In this document: positions 23,401 to 35,336 of the stretch, in pieces
How positions within the stretch are numbered: position 1 is the stretch's first letter
Layout of the letters: every line of letters starts with the position of its first letter
Origin: Mytilus galloprovincialis
Taxonomy: Eukaryota; Mollusca; Bivalvia; Mytilida; Mytilidae
Assembly (NCBI RefSeq): GCF_965363235.1
Contig: NC_134849.1
Coordinates: 50,662,122-50,726,121, forward strand
Reading direction: 5' to 3'
Length of the DNA stretch: 64,000 nt
Position numbers and translations under genes: made by a program
The notes under the pieces: model-generated
What the model was told of the DNA's origin: nothing
What the model saw: only the letters and a program-made list of their open reading frames with translations
Database searches by the model: none

Positions 23401-25800
23401 AAAAAAAATTATGAACGCTCGCCTTTACTTTTCAAGTTTCGCCTCAAAAATTTGCTAATTAAATATTTTTTATAATAAATTTCAAATCGCTCGCTGGCCC
23501 CAATTTTTGGAGTCCTTAAATCCGTAGTACATTGGTGTGGCATTAATGTTCAGATATATTTATTTAAACCTCTTTGTTTTTTACCCTTGTGTGAGGGGAA
23601 TTCCTTGAACTTTCGAAATTGTGGCTGCCATCAGCTTTTCTTGTAAAATGTATATCATTGGCGATTTTGGACAATCCTTAGATTGGTCAACAAATTGAGG
23701 CAGGTTCAGATTAAGAGTCGATAAACATGTTTTTGCGATGTTTCGTTACATCTTAATCCATATCCAGAAGAATTCATCATATTTATTTTTTATAATTATA
23801 TATGCGTTGATAAGCAATCATCTTTTAAAAGCCATATTGCTTGTTTATAATGTAAACATGTGATCCGTCATGACATTACCCTGCAAATGGAGGTATAACG
23901 TCAACGTGAGTAAAACGTCGTTACTTTCAACCTCATGTCAGATTCTTAATTGGGATCATACAAATATATTTCTGTGAAAAATTGTCAATGTTTTTTTGGC
24001 ATAAAATATGAAACACAATTGAAAGTGTTTTGCAAAAACTTACGAATCAATCATATTGAACAATACGAAGACTGTTTTTTCTGCATATTTATAAAACTGT
24101 CCGAAAAACGGGTATATTTTAGCGTTGTCTATTTGTCGTTAGTAAATTTAGTATTTGGACATCATATTTTCGTTTATCATTTAGTAAATACCGATAGCAT
24201 AATACTATAATTCTGTTTCTAATCTCGTGTATCTTCAATTATGATCAATAATTTGATTTTAAATATTCATGTGTCATTTTGTTGAAGGGATTTACAAAAT
24301 GTTATTCCGTTATTGTTTCTCTACTTTGATGGTCTTTCAGAATTGAAAAAAACATGCATACTCAGATACTGTTAAATGTTAATGATTTGTCCAAATTATG
24401 GAAAATTGATATCAGTTTACTTTAATTAATTTATTTTATCGAAAGATCCCTGTATATCTTATAGTTTTTTAAGCAATTATATAAACCTGGTGAAATATTA
24501 GATGAACAAATACTTCTTAAACACAACATAGTCAGTTTTAATCGAGTTACAGTTTTTCTGTTAGAACAGAACAAGTAAAGAAGTCGTGTTTAGCTTTAGT
24601 TTTCTATAGTAAACATCTTTTGAGAAATTATATGCCCTAATCAAATTTAATTGCTATTTGTAACCAGTGAAATTGCCTTTCAAACTATGATCAATGATCT
24701 ATTTTTTTAATTTAAATATTACTGTAGATGCCATATTTGGGGTAAAACATAAAGCATATATGGTTACAAGCTGCACCCCCAATCATGTGTTACCTTAGTA
24801 CCCACAATACAGAATTACACATATCCTTGTAAAGAAACAGTATTTTATCTCAAAATGACGTTATACCACCATAGTCCTGGAAATGAAATTGCGGGTCTTA
24901 TATGCGTAAACTTTGTGAACTTCTGGCATTGTTTATAATTGAAAAAATTAGTGATAGATCTAAAAAAAAAATCAATGCTAAGATATATCACTTATTTATT
25001 CAATTGTAAACCTATATAAGATCCTGATAGTTATTGCAACGGCCCTTGTTGTATTCTTGATAGCCTAGGTAAAAGGGACTATTTTGAAGAAGAAGAAAAA
25101 ATACACTATTTCGGTCAGCATTCAGAAATGCAATTTTATTTCTTCTTCAAATAATCGTTTTAAAATAAATCACTTTTAAGTATTCAATATGTACATCACT
25201 AATTAATAGGTAACTATTCAGATTAGAACACAGATATGTTTATATACCATTTTTCAGCATTTCTCTAAGTAGTAATGACATGACCATGTAGGATGTTCAT
25301 TTAACAATATGATTGTATAGAGATTTAAATTTACAATTCACTTAAACACTGCTTTAAAATACATATTTTAAAAAATGGTTTATTGACACATTGCTTGAAA
25401 ATCAATAAGGTATCCTAAAATGTGATAATTTTGTATTCGGTCTACATGAAATTAGTAAAGAATCGAAGTGAATGACATTGAATTTTCAAACTTCTAGAAA
25501 TGACAATCCATGGTTATCTGTAGTCAATATATATATTTAGCTGTAATACAATGAAACTGCAACAAGTCTTTGCTATTTTGTGTTGAAATAAGTTTTAAAA
25601 AATCATATTGCCCAGATTTGCCCAGTAATACCCGTTTCTCGGAGAATTGCCCAGCCCGGGAAAACTGGACGGGTAATACTTTGCCAATCCTATGTTGATA
25701 TGGTCGAGGCATTCCAACGGAAAACGGTATCTGCATTCAGACTAATGTGCGTATCCTCAGTTCAAATTTTAAGAATTGACCTACATGAAATATTCAAGGG
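23401..25800. other. Intergenic, nothing recognised
   Basis: AT-rich with one 86-codon frame (23950-24210) lacking coding features. Confidence 0.4.
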
Positions 25801-25802
25801 TC

Positions 25803-26615
25803 ACTTGAAAACAAAACTATACGACAAAAGAGATGATTTCAGCTTCCCTATAGTTACATTTTCATTTCTATGTAGCACAATTCACACAGTATCTGCATAC
25901 GTAGTATATATTTTCCAGTTGGAACGACATTTTAGGGCTCGTAATTAATATAAAGATTTCTTTGACAAATGATTGCTGCAGACGATGAAGTTAATGAAAC
26001 AAGAGTTCTAAGTAGTGAAGTTGAAGTAAACAAATCGTAAATATCAACTTACGCCATTACAGAATTGTTGACTGTTTTGGAAATATCTTTTTCACAATTT
26101 TTTTCAGATATGTTCCTATTGTCTTAACAATTATTCCGTCTTCTTTTCCTGGAATGTGACCTATCGGGTAAAATTTATTACCAGGTTTGTACTTATAGGT
26201 GCAATATGAACCAAATGTAGAACAGTTTTGGTGGGGTTCATATTGCTTGTGGTTTTTTTTCTATGTTTTGTATTGTGCACTGTTGTTTGTCATTTAGACT
26301 TTTATTTAGCCATGATATTTATTTTGTCTTTTTATTTAGCCATGATGTTTATTTTGTCTTTTTATTTAGCTATGATATTTATTTTGTCTTTTTATTTAGC
26401 CATGATGTTTATTTTGTCTTTTTATTTAGCCATGATGTTTATTTTGTCTTTTTATTTAGCCATGATGTTTATTTTGTCTTTTTATTTAGCCATGACGTTT
26501 ATTTTGTCTTTTTATTTAGCCATGATCTTTATTTTGACTTTTTCTTTAGCCATGATGTTTATTTTTATGACGTATTAGTTTGAATGTCCGTTCGGTATCT
26601 TTCGCTTTCTTTTTG
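25803..26615 (+). pseudogene. Decayed Penelope-like retroelement, 3' part
   Basis: The frame ending at 25948 contains TKLYDKRDDF, FPIV and FQLE, matching the C-terminal part of a Penelope-like reverse transcriptase; the parallel fragment at 48250-48400 has YDKRNDFNFPIINFPF. It is followed by non-coding tail sequence: GATATGTTCCTATTGTCTTA, TTTTGGTGGGGTTCATATTG and TGAATGTCCGTTCGGTATCT. The catalytic palm is absent. The element is dead; its tail holds the minisatellite at 26299-26567. Confidence 0.7.
26299..26567 (+). repeat. 30-bp minisatellite, nine units
   Basis: The unit starts CTTTTTATTTAGCCATGATG and continues TTTATTTTGT. Nine copies (the first one base short) differ by a few substitutions, and the period is exactly 30. 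Because 30 is a multiple of three and the unit has no stop in two frames, it creates artificial ORFs of 116 and 106 codons. The seed is the TTTAGCCATG stretch of the retroelement tail, which occurs unamplified, in inverse, at 38270-38400. Confidence 0.95.
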
Positions 26616-27595
26616 AATGCATCTCTGTAAAATGGAGCACAATTCAGGTTGAATGTTGGTTCATATTCAAACCGTTTTAAAAAATTGTTGACATATATTA
26701 AAACAGGTTGAATTGTGGTGACAAAAACCGAGATTTTTTCCGTTTTTGTCAGTTTAAGTTTTCAAAGTAATAATCCACCGACAAAGCGGCATAACTCAGA
26801 TCTGTTTTGATAAAGGCTGTATAAGTTTTCTTACTATGGATGTTGTTCTCTTTGTGGCAGGTATCCAATATCAAACAAAATGATATCCAATTGAATTATT
26901 GGATGCCTGTATGATATCAAAAATCTCTGTAAAGGAACAGGATGATATATGCTTAATAGTCGATATGTTTTTTGATGCACCATGCTTTTTATTTGCATTA
27001 TTTTTGTATTTTTTGTAAATTTTGGAGGGCTCAGTAGACATCTTCAATATACAGTATATTTAAAGCCAACAGGAAATGAGTTTATTGGCAAGTGAATTGA
27101 TTTTTGTTTGCTTCTCTTTGAGTTTTGAATTCAGAGGGTGATTTCCTAATGGCTATCAATGTTTGAACACTGTGTTTGTGTCTCAAGGATTAAGAACATG
27201 TTTGCTTAACAAACAAAAAAATATGAAGTATCATTAGCAATCAACGGCAAGCTGTCCATGTAGAAAGCAGATATATCAAAATCCAATGAAATCATTTTTA
27301 TCCCATAAATAGGTAGTTTTAAAATTTCTATTTAATTTTCATTTTTGTATCTAGTGCTCAATGTGCAGCTGAAAAATGATAATATGATTTTATTTGAATG
27401 ATAAATAGACATGCGAATATCACTCTTCGTCATTATCATACAGTTAGATATGAAATTTTAAATTTCAAAACCTCTTTTGAAAAAAATCATTCAATTAACA
27501 AAATATCTAAAAACTAAGAATTTCGAAAGGTCTGGTCAGAGTTCTATCATACAGAAGGAATTTTAGAATTTACAGATAAAGAGAGGCAAAAGGTA
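26616..27595. other. Intergenic, nothing recognised
   Basis: AT-rich, no coding frame or clear repeat structure seen. Confidence 0.35.
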
Positions 27596-27599
27596 CAGA

Positions 27600-27775
27600 T
27601 AGAACATGCAAACATGTCAAGCGAAAATAAACTGACGACGCCATGGCTTAAAATGAAAAAGTCAAACAGACAAACAATACTATTCATAACTTAAACGCAA
27701 CATAGAAAACAAAAAACGATCAACAAGGACCCCACTGGAAATAAGAGTGATCTCAGTTGCACCTGAAATAACAAA
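27600..27775 (-). repeat. Penelope-like element tail, inverse
   Basis: AAATAAACTGACGACGCCAT, then AAAGTCAAACAGACAAACAA and CAACATAGAAAACAAAAAAC. This is the inverse of the tail at 26220-26610 and parallels 38270-38410. Confidence 0.7.
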
Positions 27776-28074
27776 ATAATCAAATATATTAGATTATCTA
27801 CATTGTATTAAATCAAAGGGTAAAGATATCAACAATACAGGCCACTGTACAGGCTTTTACATTTATCAAAATAAGTTCAGTTTCTGTAGTTTTCTTCTTT
27901 TTTTTTTATGAAAATTAAAATGCTTTTTTGTTGGAAGTAGACGTCCTTCGATGCAAAACAATTTGCGGAAAAAATCAACATTAATTTGCAGCTTCAAATA
28001 TCAGCCTTTTATTAATCAAAATATGTAAAATATCATTTTATGTTTTCAATATGACATAACGATGTATAAAGAAA

Positions 28075-28345
28075 GGCAACAGTAGTATACCGCTGTTCGA
28101 AATTCATAAATCGATTGAGGAAAACCAAATCCGGGCTACAAACTAAAACTGAGGGAAACACACCAAAGATAAAAGGTGAACAACGACACAACAGAAACAC
28201 TACCATGCAACTTACACAGAAACGAACTATAAGATAACAACAGCCATTTTCCTGAATTTGTACAGGACGTTTTAAGAAAAAATTGTGGGTTGAACATGGT
28301 TTTGTGGCTAGCCAAACCTCCCGCTTTAATAGCAATGTTAAATAT
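28075..28345 (+). repeat. Interspersed repeat (family U)
   Basis: Starts GGCAACAGTAGTATACCGCT and runs through GAACAACGACACAAC, ACACAGAAACGAACTATAAG and GGGTTGAACATGGTTTTGTG. Matches 45310-45770, which has an added internal section. A 100-codon minus frame here is a by-product. Confidence 0.8.
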
Positions 28346-29039
28346 AACAGTACAATGACAACATTACTTTACAGGACTACAAAACTAATAAATGGAACAC
28401 ATGCAGGATAGAGACCCACACAAATAAACAATACAATATAGCATTACGACAGACTAATAGTTGTGTACGAGGCTTATAATTTGATACGCCATTATTATAA
28501 TGATTTTTATATAACCTTTTTTCGTCAATCCACATGTTGTAGCTTTAAGGAATATCTTGAATCAATGAATCTTCAAATACTACAAATTTATCGAAATTAA
28601 GTCATAACATTAATGTAAAAAATGTGTTTTTAAGTGATGCTATCCAAATTTTAATCATTAGCGTGAAAAGTTTAATATCTTTTGTTTGTATGTCGTTATG
28701 CTTAGTCATGGAGGTTTTATGACATCGTTCGTGAAACTTTGGCGAATTTTATTCATTTTTCAAGCCCTAGAGTGTTATTTGTCTTCTAATCGGAAAAACA
28801 GAAAAGTAATAGAAGGGTTGTTGTTGTCAATTTGAATTTGAAGGGACAAGGCAAAACTACAGTACCGATATTCCTTAACTCTTTAAATTTTATTTATATC
28901 AACATGTAACTATAATATCAAACACGAAATTTATAAAGTTGTTGTATTTTCTCATCCTTTTTATCAAACAAATGTATTTCAAACACATTTTAATAAAAAT
29001 ATAATCAAAATTTATTTTAAAATGTAGATATTTAAGATA

Positions 29040-29190
29040 CATAGCAGCTGGTTCGTTTTGCATAGTCATTCTTTTTTTATGTTGTGTTTTGCGTCCTATT
29101 GTTGTTTGTTTGTCTTTTTGGTTGTCAGTTTATTTTTGATTGATGAGTTTGAATGTCCCTCTGGTATCTTTCGCCCATCTTTTATGGCCA
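29040..29190 (+). repeat. Penelope-like element tail fragment
   Basis: TTATGTTGTGTTTTGCGTCC, TTTGTTTGTCTTTTTGG and TGAGTTTGAATGTCCCTCTG in order; the stretch amplified at 26299 is missing. Confidence 0.65.
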
Positions 29191-29649
29191 CACACACTAA
29201 ATTAGACTATAGCTGACAAAACATAATATTTAAAGAACTATATCCGAAACAGGTCATTTATAAGTTGATATGATTCATCCCTATGTGCATTTTCAGCAAA
29301 AATCATAATTCGTCGTGTATTAGCATTTTTCGCCATGTCGCCACTGTTTTGTTGTGTTCCATTATCTTAGAAATGGTTAGGGTTAGCAATCTATTTTATC
29401 TTAAAATCATCTGATAATTATAAATACACAATCGCAGACACGCTAAAGTACAAAAAAAAACATTTTTGAATGAAGAATACGGAAACAGTTCGATTCGATT
29501 TCAAAATAATACCGACAGCGGTCAAATGCATGATTTTTCGGTTCTTTCATTCTTGTCAATTTGCAAAATTCGTTGAGTGAACAAACTTGCAAGACTTTGG
29601 ATTTGTTAATTTTTTTTTTTTTTTTTAATTTGTATACAATTGTGTAGAT

Positions 29650-29755
29650 TGCAGTAAGGTCGTATCACGGTCGTGATGAGGTCTTTAAGATCGTGATGAG
29701 CGTGGACCTCTTTGTTCAAAACAATCGTGGTGCGGTCGTGGCGAAATCATGTCTT
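29650..29755 (+). repeat. Short-unit array with GTCGTGATGAG motifs
   Basis: Irregular repeats about 10-12 bp apart: GTAAGGTCGTATCACGGTCG, GATGAGGTC, AGATCGTGATGAGCGTGG. Same character as the array at 30890-31155. Confidence 0.6.
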
Positions 29756-29804
29756 AGTTTGTTAGCATCTTAATTACGTATTATAGTATTCTTTTATATG
29801 TCTT

Positions 29805-30483
29805 TTTTAGATATTCATTTGAAGTGACTCTGTGGTTACGTAAAACCACATACTTTGAACGGCAAAATTATTTCATTTATTGATATTACTTTTACTTAAG
29901 GATCTTGACATACTATGAATGACTAAACTATTTTATTCAATAAGACTACTTTTTCTGTTTAGTCTGTTTTTTATGATATACATTTGACGTGAAACTGTAC
30001 TTATGTATCCCGTCATACTTTGAACCACACCATTATTTTATTTATTATTATTACTTTTACTGTTAAATCTGGTTTTTGTTATATCTACTTTACGTGAGTC
30101 TGCATTTATGTATGCCGTCATACGACAAAATTATTTTTATGTCTACCCGTGCGAATTTCAAACGCGCAATTTTACACCAGTAATGAAAACCTTCTATCAT
30201 TTATGGGTAGACTTTACATAGATAAATTCAGCCGTATTTGACGTGAAACTGTACTTATGTGTCCCGTCATACTTTGAACCACACCATTATTTTATTTATT
30301 ATTTTTACTGTAAGTCTGTTTTTTGTTATATCTACTTTACGTGAGTCTGCATTTATGTATGCCGTCATACGACAAAATTATTTTTATGTCTACCTGTGCG
30401 AATTTCAAACGCGCAATTTTACACCAGTAATGAAAACCTTCTTCATTTATGGGTAGACTTTACATAGATAAATTCAGCCGTAT
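29805..30483 (+). repeat. 254-bp tandem duplication with a diverged third unit
   Basis: Units 29983-30236 and 30237-30483 are almost identical (TTTGACGTGAAACTGTACTT to AAATTCAGCCGTAT). The second lacks a few bases. An older, shorter relative precedes them at about 29805-29980. No open frame is shared by the units. Confidence 0.88.
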
Positions 30484-30654
30484 AAGAAAAGCAAAATGAG
30501 AATGTTAAATTTGATGTATGCCTTTTTGTGCTACTTCGTTACATTTGTTGTTTATGTACTGATATTAAGATGATAACACAATATTGACTGTTGTACCCCT
30601 ATTTTTGACATTTTTACTCTTTGAGTATGTTTGTTTTGTTCATGCATCGTTGAC

Positions 30655-30875
30655 AATGTAATGGAATTTGATGCGACTGTCATACAAGTGAGAGGTTTAG
30701 CTAGCTATAAAACCAGGTTCAATCCACCATTTTCTACATTAGAAAATGCCTGTACCAAGTCAGGAATATGACAGTTGTTATCCATTCGTTTGATGTGTTT
30801 GGACTTTTGATTTTGCCTTTTGATTTTTGATTTTCCTTTTTGAATTTTCCTCGGAGTTCAGTATTTTTGTGTTTT
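30655..30875 (+). repeat. Interspersed repeat fragment
   Basis: TGTCATACAAGTGAGAGGTT, CCAGGTTCAATCCACCATTT and CAGGAATATGACAGTTGTTA in order. Related copies are at 5680 (+) and, in inverse, 34600 and 50640. Confidence 0.7.
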
Positions 30876-30887
30876 TACTTTTTAGTA

Positions 30888-31155
30888 GAAGCGTAGTGAT
30901 AACGCATTAAGATCGTAGTAAGATCGCAAAGGTCGCTGTACAATCGTAGCGAGAGCATAGCGAAAGCGTGATTCTATTCGAAGAGACTACGCTACGATCT
31001 CACAGCGACGTTATTACGACCTTACTACAACCACCACGTTCTCACTGCGACTATACCACTCTGTTCACGATCATAGTACGATTCTAGCACTCCCTTGTCG
31101 TCCTCATCATGCTCTTCTTGCGACCTGACTACATTCATAATACGACCATCATTCT
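30888..31155. repeat. Quasi-palindromic short-unit array
   Basis: The left half (30888-30975) repeats GATCGTAGTAA-like units every 10-12 bases (AAGATCGTAGTAAGATCGCA, CAATCGTAGCGAGAGCATAG). The right half (30984-31155) carries the inverse motif (GACTACGCTACGATCTCACA, TTACGACCTTACTAC). CG dinucleotides are strongly enriched relative to the surroundings. The two halves could form a long imperfect hairpin. Confidence 0.75.
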
Positions 31156-31254
31156 GATTATCATTTTCACAAAGCATATATTAAAAAGCTCCCTATATTT
31201 TGTTTGTCTGTCTAATTATCCATTTGCTCTAACGACTCAACCATGCTTATCGTT

Positions 31255-31470
31255 TTAATATAAATTAGACCGTTGATTTTCCCTTTTAAATGGTTTTACA
31301 CTGGTAAATGTTTGGGCCTTTATAGCATGCTGTTCGGTATAAGCCAAGGCTCCGGATCCGTATCGAAGGCTGTACCTTGGCCTATAATGGTTTACTTTTA
31401 TAAATTACAACTTGGATAGAGAGTTGTCTCATTGGCACTCATACCACATCTTCCTATATCTATTGACAGC
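31255..31470 (+). repeat. SINE-like repeat (family S)
   Basis: TAAATTAGACCGTTGATTTT, GGTATAAGCCAAGGCTCC, GAAGGCTGTACCTTGGCC and CAACTTGGATAGAGAGTTGT, ending ATCTTCCTATATCTATT. The fullest uninterrupted copy in the window. Confidence 0.85.
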
Positions 31471-31849
31471 TCTCCTATCGTTCACTAAAATATTGTCATT
31501 TGAGCTATATGGACCAGCAATAAGATTGTAATTTAGGTTGGATTGGTCAGTCCGACATCTTTGCTTGATCAGGATTCGCTTCTTTATATACACAATGAGA
31601 ACACAATTGAGTACAAGTCTACGCTTTTCGGGCCTTTGTACATGTCTTATGAATGTTTCAAACTCTAAATGTATAAAAGCATAACAAAATGATAATATAG
31701 ATAATATAATAATCAGCTAATTTGCTTCACGTACTCATTAGGTAAACAATTATGTAATGAATGATATAATAAACACCTATTGAATACAGATAATGATCTG
31801 ACAAACTCAAACCAGATCAAGCAAAAAAATGAAAACAACACGGTTAATA

Positions 31850-32145
31850 ATTTCTTGCGTCCGAAACGCTTTTCTGGATTTACCTTCACCAGGAACGCTC
31901 AAAGCCTAACTTTTGAAATACGAAGATGTATAAGTGCCGAGACCGTTGAAGAGCTATGTGCCAAAAATACCAAAAATAAATAGCCAAATTCATCTAAAGC
32001 CAACTTCGCCTGAGGGAGTTGAAACCTTAGTTTCTGAAAAATTTCAATATTTATAAACGGACAATTTTAGTAAAGTTTGTTGAATCATGTCAGTACCGAA
32101 AAACTGACTACTGAGCTGATGATACCCTCGGGGATTGAACAGTTA
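31850..32145 (+). repeat. Core-repeat relative, diverged subfamily
   Basis: Same architecture as the core repeat: a left CGTCCGAAACGCTTTTCTGG region, a middle stretch with GAAACCTTAGTTTCTG, and a right CAGTACCGAAAAACTGACTA hairpin followed by GATACCCTCGGGGA. The sequence differs enough to be a separate subfamily. A 67-codon frame (31780-31983) over the left part is incidental. Confidence 0.65.
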
Positions 32146-32632
32146 CATATTGTAATTGTAAAAAATAATACATTTCTAAAAACATATTGAAAAGAAGTTA
32201 CTTTTGCGTTTGTAGTTCACTGTAGTTTTCCCCCTTTTATTTCACTGTCAATAATTTGCATGAAGTATTTCCTAATTCGAAATGTGTAAGGCTCTGTAGA
32301 TGACAATTTATCATAAACATACGAAACGTATTTTAGTAATGATTAATCAATGATTACTGTTTAATTCTCCGAGGAGCATTCTCCATGAAACAGATGATTC
32401 GTATAGCTAATGTCTAAATTATACCGAAACCGATTAATCTCGTATCATTTTGACATTCGACACTCATGTCTATCGAGTCATCCCTATCTTTCATATTGGT
32501 ATAGATCTGAGTTATGCCGCTTTGTTCCAACGAATATCACTTTTAATATCCCATACTGATGAAAAATTGAAAATCATACAATGCTCGTCATATAATATAT
32601 CTTAAAATATTATTATACGTTTATATACGTCT

Positions 32633-32754
32633 CATCGACTTGCACAAGAACATTCAAAGGATTTAGGCAAACATAAGAATTCTGCCTGTCTCCAGCTATG
32701 TACGCATCCATCCCAATCCACTATCGGGAATTTGCAGATTAGACGACAAAAGAT
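32633..32754 (+). repeat. Direct repeat R1 flanking the receptor-less copy
   Basis: AACATAAGAATTCTG, CTCCAGCTATGTACGCATCC and GGAATTTGCAGATTAGACGA match R2 at 33823-33952 in order and orientation over about 120 bases. Confidence 0.8.
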
Positions 32755-32779
32755 GTATACAATAATACAATAAATATGT

Positions 32780-33760
32780 AGCATATGTAAGAAACTAGAT
32801 GGATAGAATATTGTACCAAATACTTAACTAGAGTTATCTTCACACGAATAGAAGCAGGGTATAACACAAAAATATTGTTATTCAATATGTAAAGATTTAT
32901 GAAAACTGCATACCTAGAAACAGATTTCAACAGTATAAAAAACATACAATAACATCTGGTTTTCTTCCTTAAAATATTCAGGAGGAGCATAGGTTAAAGT
33001 GACAATAAAAATTGACAGTTTTACGTTAAGTGAAAACGTGACATTGACTTTAATAAAAAAAAAAACGGTAAAAAAATACAGATGAACTTTTATTACAGTT
33101 TCCAGTAAATGTTGATTATTGATCTATCTATGCATGTAGCTTTTTCTCTTACAGAAATTTACGTACATGTTATAAAGTTTTATTATATAGCAAGTGCTTA
33201 TATAGAATAAATTATTTTTAAAGATTAAAACAATCTTTGGATGAATTCTACAAATAACGGGCTTATTAAAGTCTTACTTACATGATCCTTTAAAACATTT
33301 TATCATTTTTTGGACTCATCTGAAGCCGTCTTCTGTACTAAAGAATAATATGATATTACAGTTACTTGTTTCTGCGTTTAATAGAACGTTATTTTTTACT
33401 GACATTGTACACATTTTTGTTTAGGGGGCCAGCTATTTATAAAAGCCCATCTGGGTGTTGATTTTTCTCGCTGTGTTGAATACCCGTTATTCGTCATTCT
33501 GTTTCCTGCTATTTGTACGGGTTGGTGTCTCATAGACTCAATCCCGGTTTCTATTCTAAATCTTATTAGAATTATGACGGAAAGGAATAAACTGTACATG
33601 TTTGCCTTGAGAACCTTATGTACCTTAAGGTAATAAAATTGATCGATATGTTGTATGTTTTTATAAAAGCAATACCCTTGAATAACAAATTATTTCCTGT
33701 ACTTTTTGGAATGACAGTTATAGCCAAACTCAGTAAAACCCGTTTAATTTCCATATGAGC
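32780..33760 (-). pseudogene. Receptor-less copy of the receptor 5' flank, exon and donor
   Basis: Read on the minus strand this follows the upstream region of receptor 2 from about 39930 to 41490, including the GAAATCTGTTTCTAG exon end with GT donor (exon end at 32914) and about 130 bases of the 5' UTR intron. The homology stops inside the intron, and no receptor coding sequence follows. The distal part (33430-33600) is an old repeat whose 3' end has CCATTTCCATTCTC-type sequence. Small frames on the minus strand are remnants of that repeat. Confidence 0.75.
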
Positions 33761-33822
33761 GAAATCATTAAATGACTTACAGTTACTTTTGTGGTATTTT
33801 TGACATTCTAATCATACTCCCT

Positions 33823-33952
33823 CCTCGACCATCACAAGAAAATTCAAAAGATTTAAACCAAACATAAGAATTCTGACTTTCTCCAGCTATGTATGCATCC
33901 ATTCCAATCAACTGTCAGGAATTTACAGATTATATGACAAAAGTTAATTGAG
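33823..33952 (+). repeat. Direct repeat R2
   Basis: Partner of R1 (32633-32754), about 1.19 kb away. The receptor-less copy lies exactly between them. Confidence 0.8.
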
Positions 33953-34599
33953 ACACAGACAATTCATATTGATCAACCGATTCGTGTTTTATTATTCGAT
34001 CACACAGCTTGATATGTATCGTCGATTTCAATTGTGTTTCCCTCATAATTGAAAAATGAGATAACTATTCACTTAATACCAATTGACGTGGATTTAGGCA
34101 TGTATATCTCATCGAAAAGCTTACTAAACATGTCAAAAATACCGTATAGTGAGCTATAAATGGTCTTAACATGTGACAAACAATCATAATAAAAGCCTAA
34201 GGCCTAATTTATGACAAAACGATAATCGCAAATAGATATGGCATAAAACTACCAGCGAGAACCGCTGAATACTAGCTACTGACCTGAACAAAAACAAGTA
34301 AATAAAAATTACAAAAGACACAAAAAAAAATCTTGGTACCCTAAATTAATAAATCCTGTTCTCACAAACTACAGAATCAGTTAGTGCACATCAAACCAAT
34401 TTAATGTAAGGACTTCATAATCAGTCTGAGAAAAGCATGAATGTGTAAGATGTCGAATTACATAGTATTGACAGTGCGTAATATAACATCAACACTAAAT
34501 CAATGTGATTACCGAATAAAACAAATAAAAACCTACTGAACACCGCGGAAAATGCAAAATGAAAAGTCCTTAATTAAATGGAAAAAATCAAAATTAAAA

Positions 34600-34890
34600 C
34601 ACATGAAACGAATAGTTAACAACTGTCGTATTTCTGACTTGGTACAGGCATTTTCTTTTGCAGAAAATGGTGGATTAAACCTGGTTGTAAACCTGTCACA
34701 ACTTTTTGACAATAACCACTATTTAAGGATCTTACTATGATGTTTTATAGTGACAACCTAATTGTGGAGTAAAATTCGAATCGTTAATGTTATTCCTATG
34801 GCTGTGTAGATACCTCTTCATAACAAGGAGTCCCTGGGGATATCACAAGCCCAATAGCCAGAACTTGGGAATTGTATTAAACTATGGACA
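34600..34890. repeat. Repeat fragments (retro-tail, then core-repeat relative, inverse)
   Basis: 34610-34715 is the inverse of the 30655-30790 repeat (AACTGTCGTATTTCTGAC, GGTGGATTAAACCTGGTTG). 34800-34880 resembles the right end of the core repeat in inverse (AGTCCCTGGGGATATCACA). Confidence 0.5.
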
Positions 34891-35272
34891 TTATATTTTT
34901 TTGCTGATCAAAGTTTACCATGAAAAAAGTTTTTGACTAATGGCTAATAATATTAGATTCATATGGCGGCGAAATTTTTGCAGTAGGTTAAGAGAATATT
35001 AGACTTGATTATTTAGGGAGAGGATATTATAAAGGATTTGTAAGTTACTTAATGTACTACTTATATGGAATTTAGTCGGGTTTTACAGAGTTGTCCCCGA
35101 ACTTTATTCATGAAAGTACACAAACAGTTTGCAATTTAAAATTTAATGGGCGTAGGTTGTGTCCATATTGATACATAAAACCGTTGCTTGCATTGATAAA
35201 AAGGTAAATATTGTCAAGGAGAGTATTTACAGTCTTATTCCTTTTGAACATAATTCTCGAAAATATATCTAT

Positions 35273-35336
35273 CATATAGATATAAGAAGATGTGGTATGA
35301 GTGCCAATGACATAACTCTCCATCCAACTCACAATA
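35273..35336 (-). mobile_element. SINE-like tail joined to the receptor pseudogene
   Basis: In minus-strand order: GTGAGTTGGATGGAGAGTTA, then TGGCACTCATACCACATCTT and CTTATATCTATATGATAG. This is the right end of family S. Its first base directly follows receptor sequence at 35337. Confidence 0.8.

Noticed and set aside
26228..26583. Two long overlapping ORFs of repeated YLAM and FSHD peptides
   Set aside because: They are translations of the 30-bp minisatellite in a dead retroelement tail.
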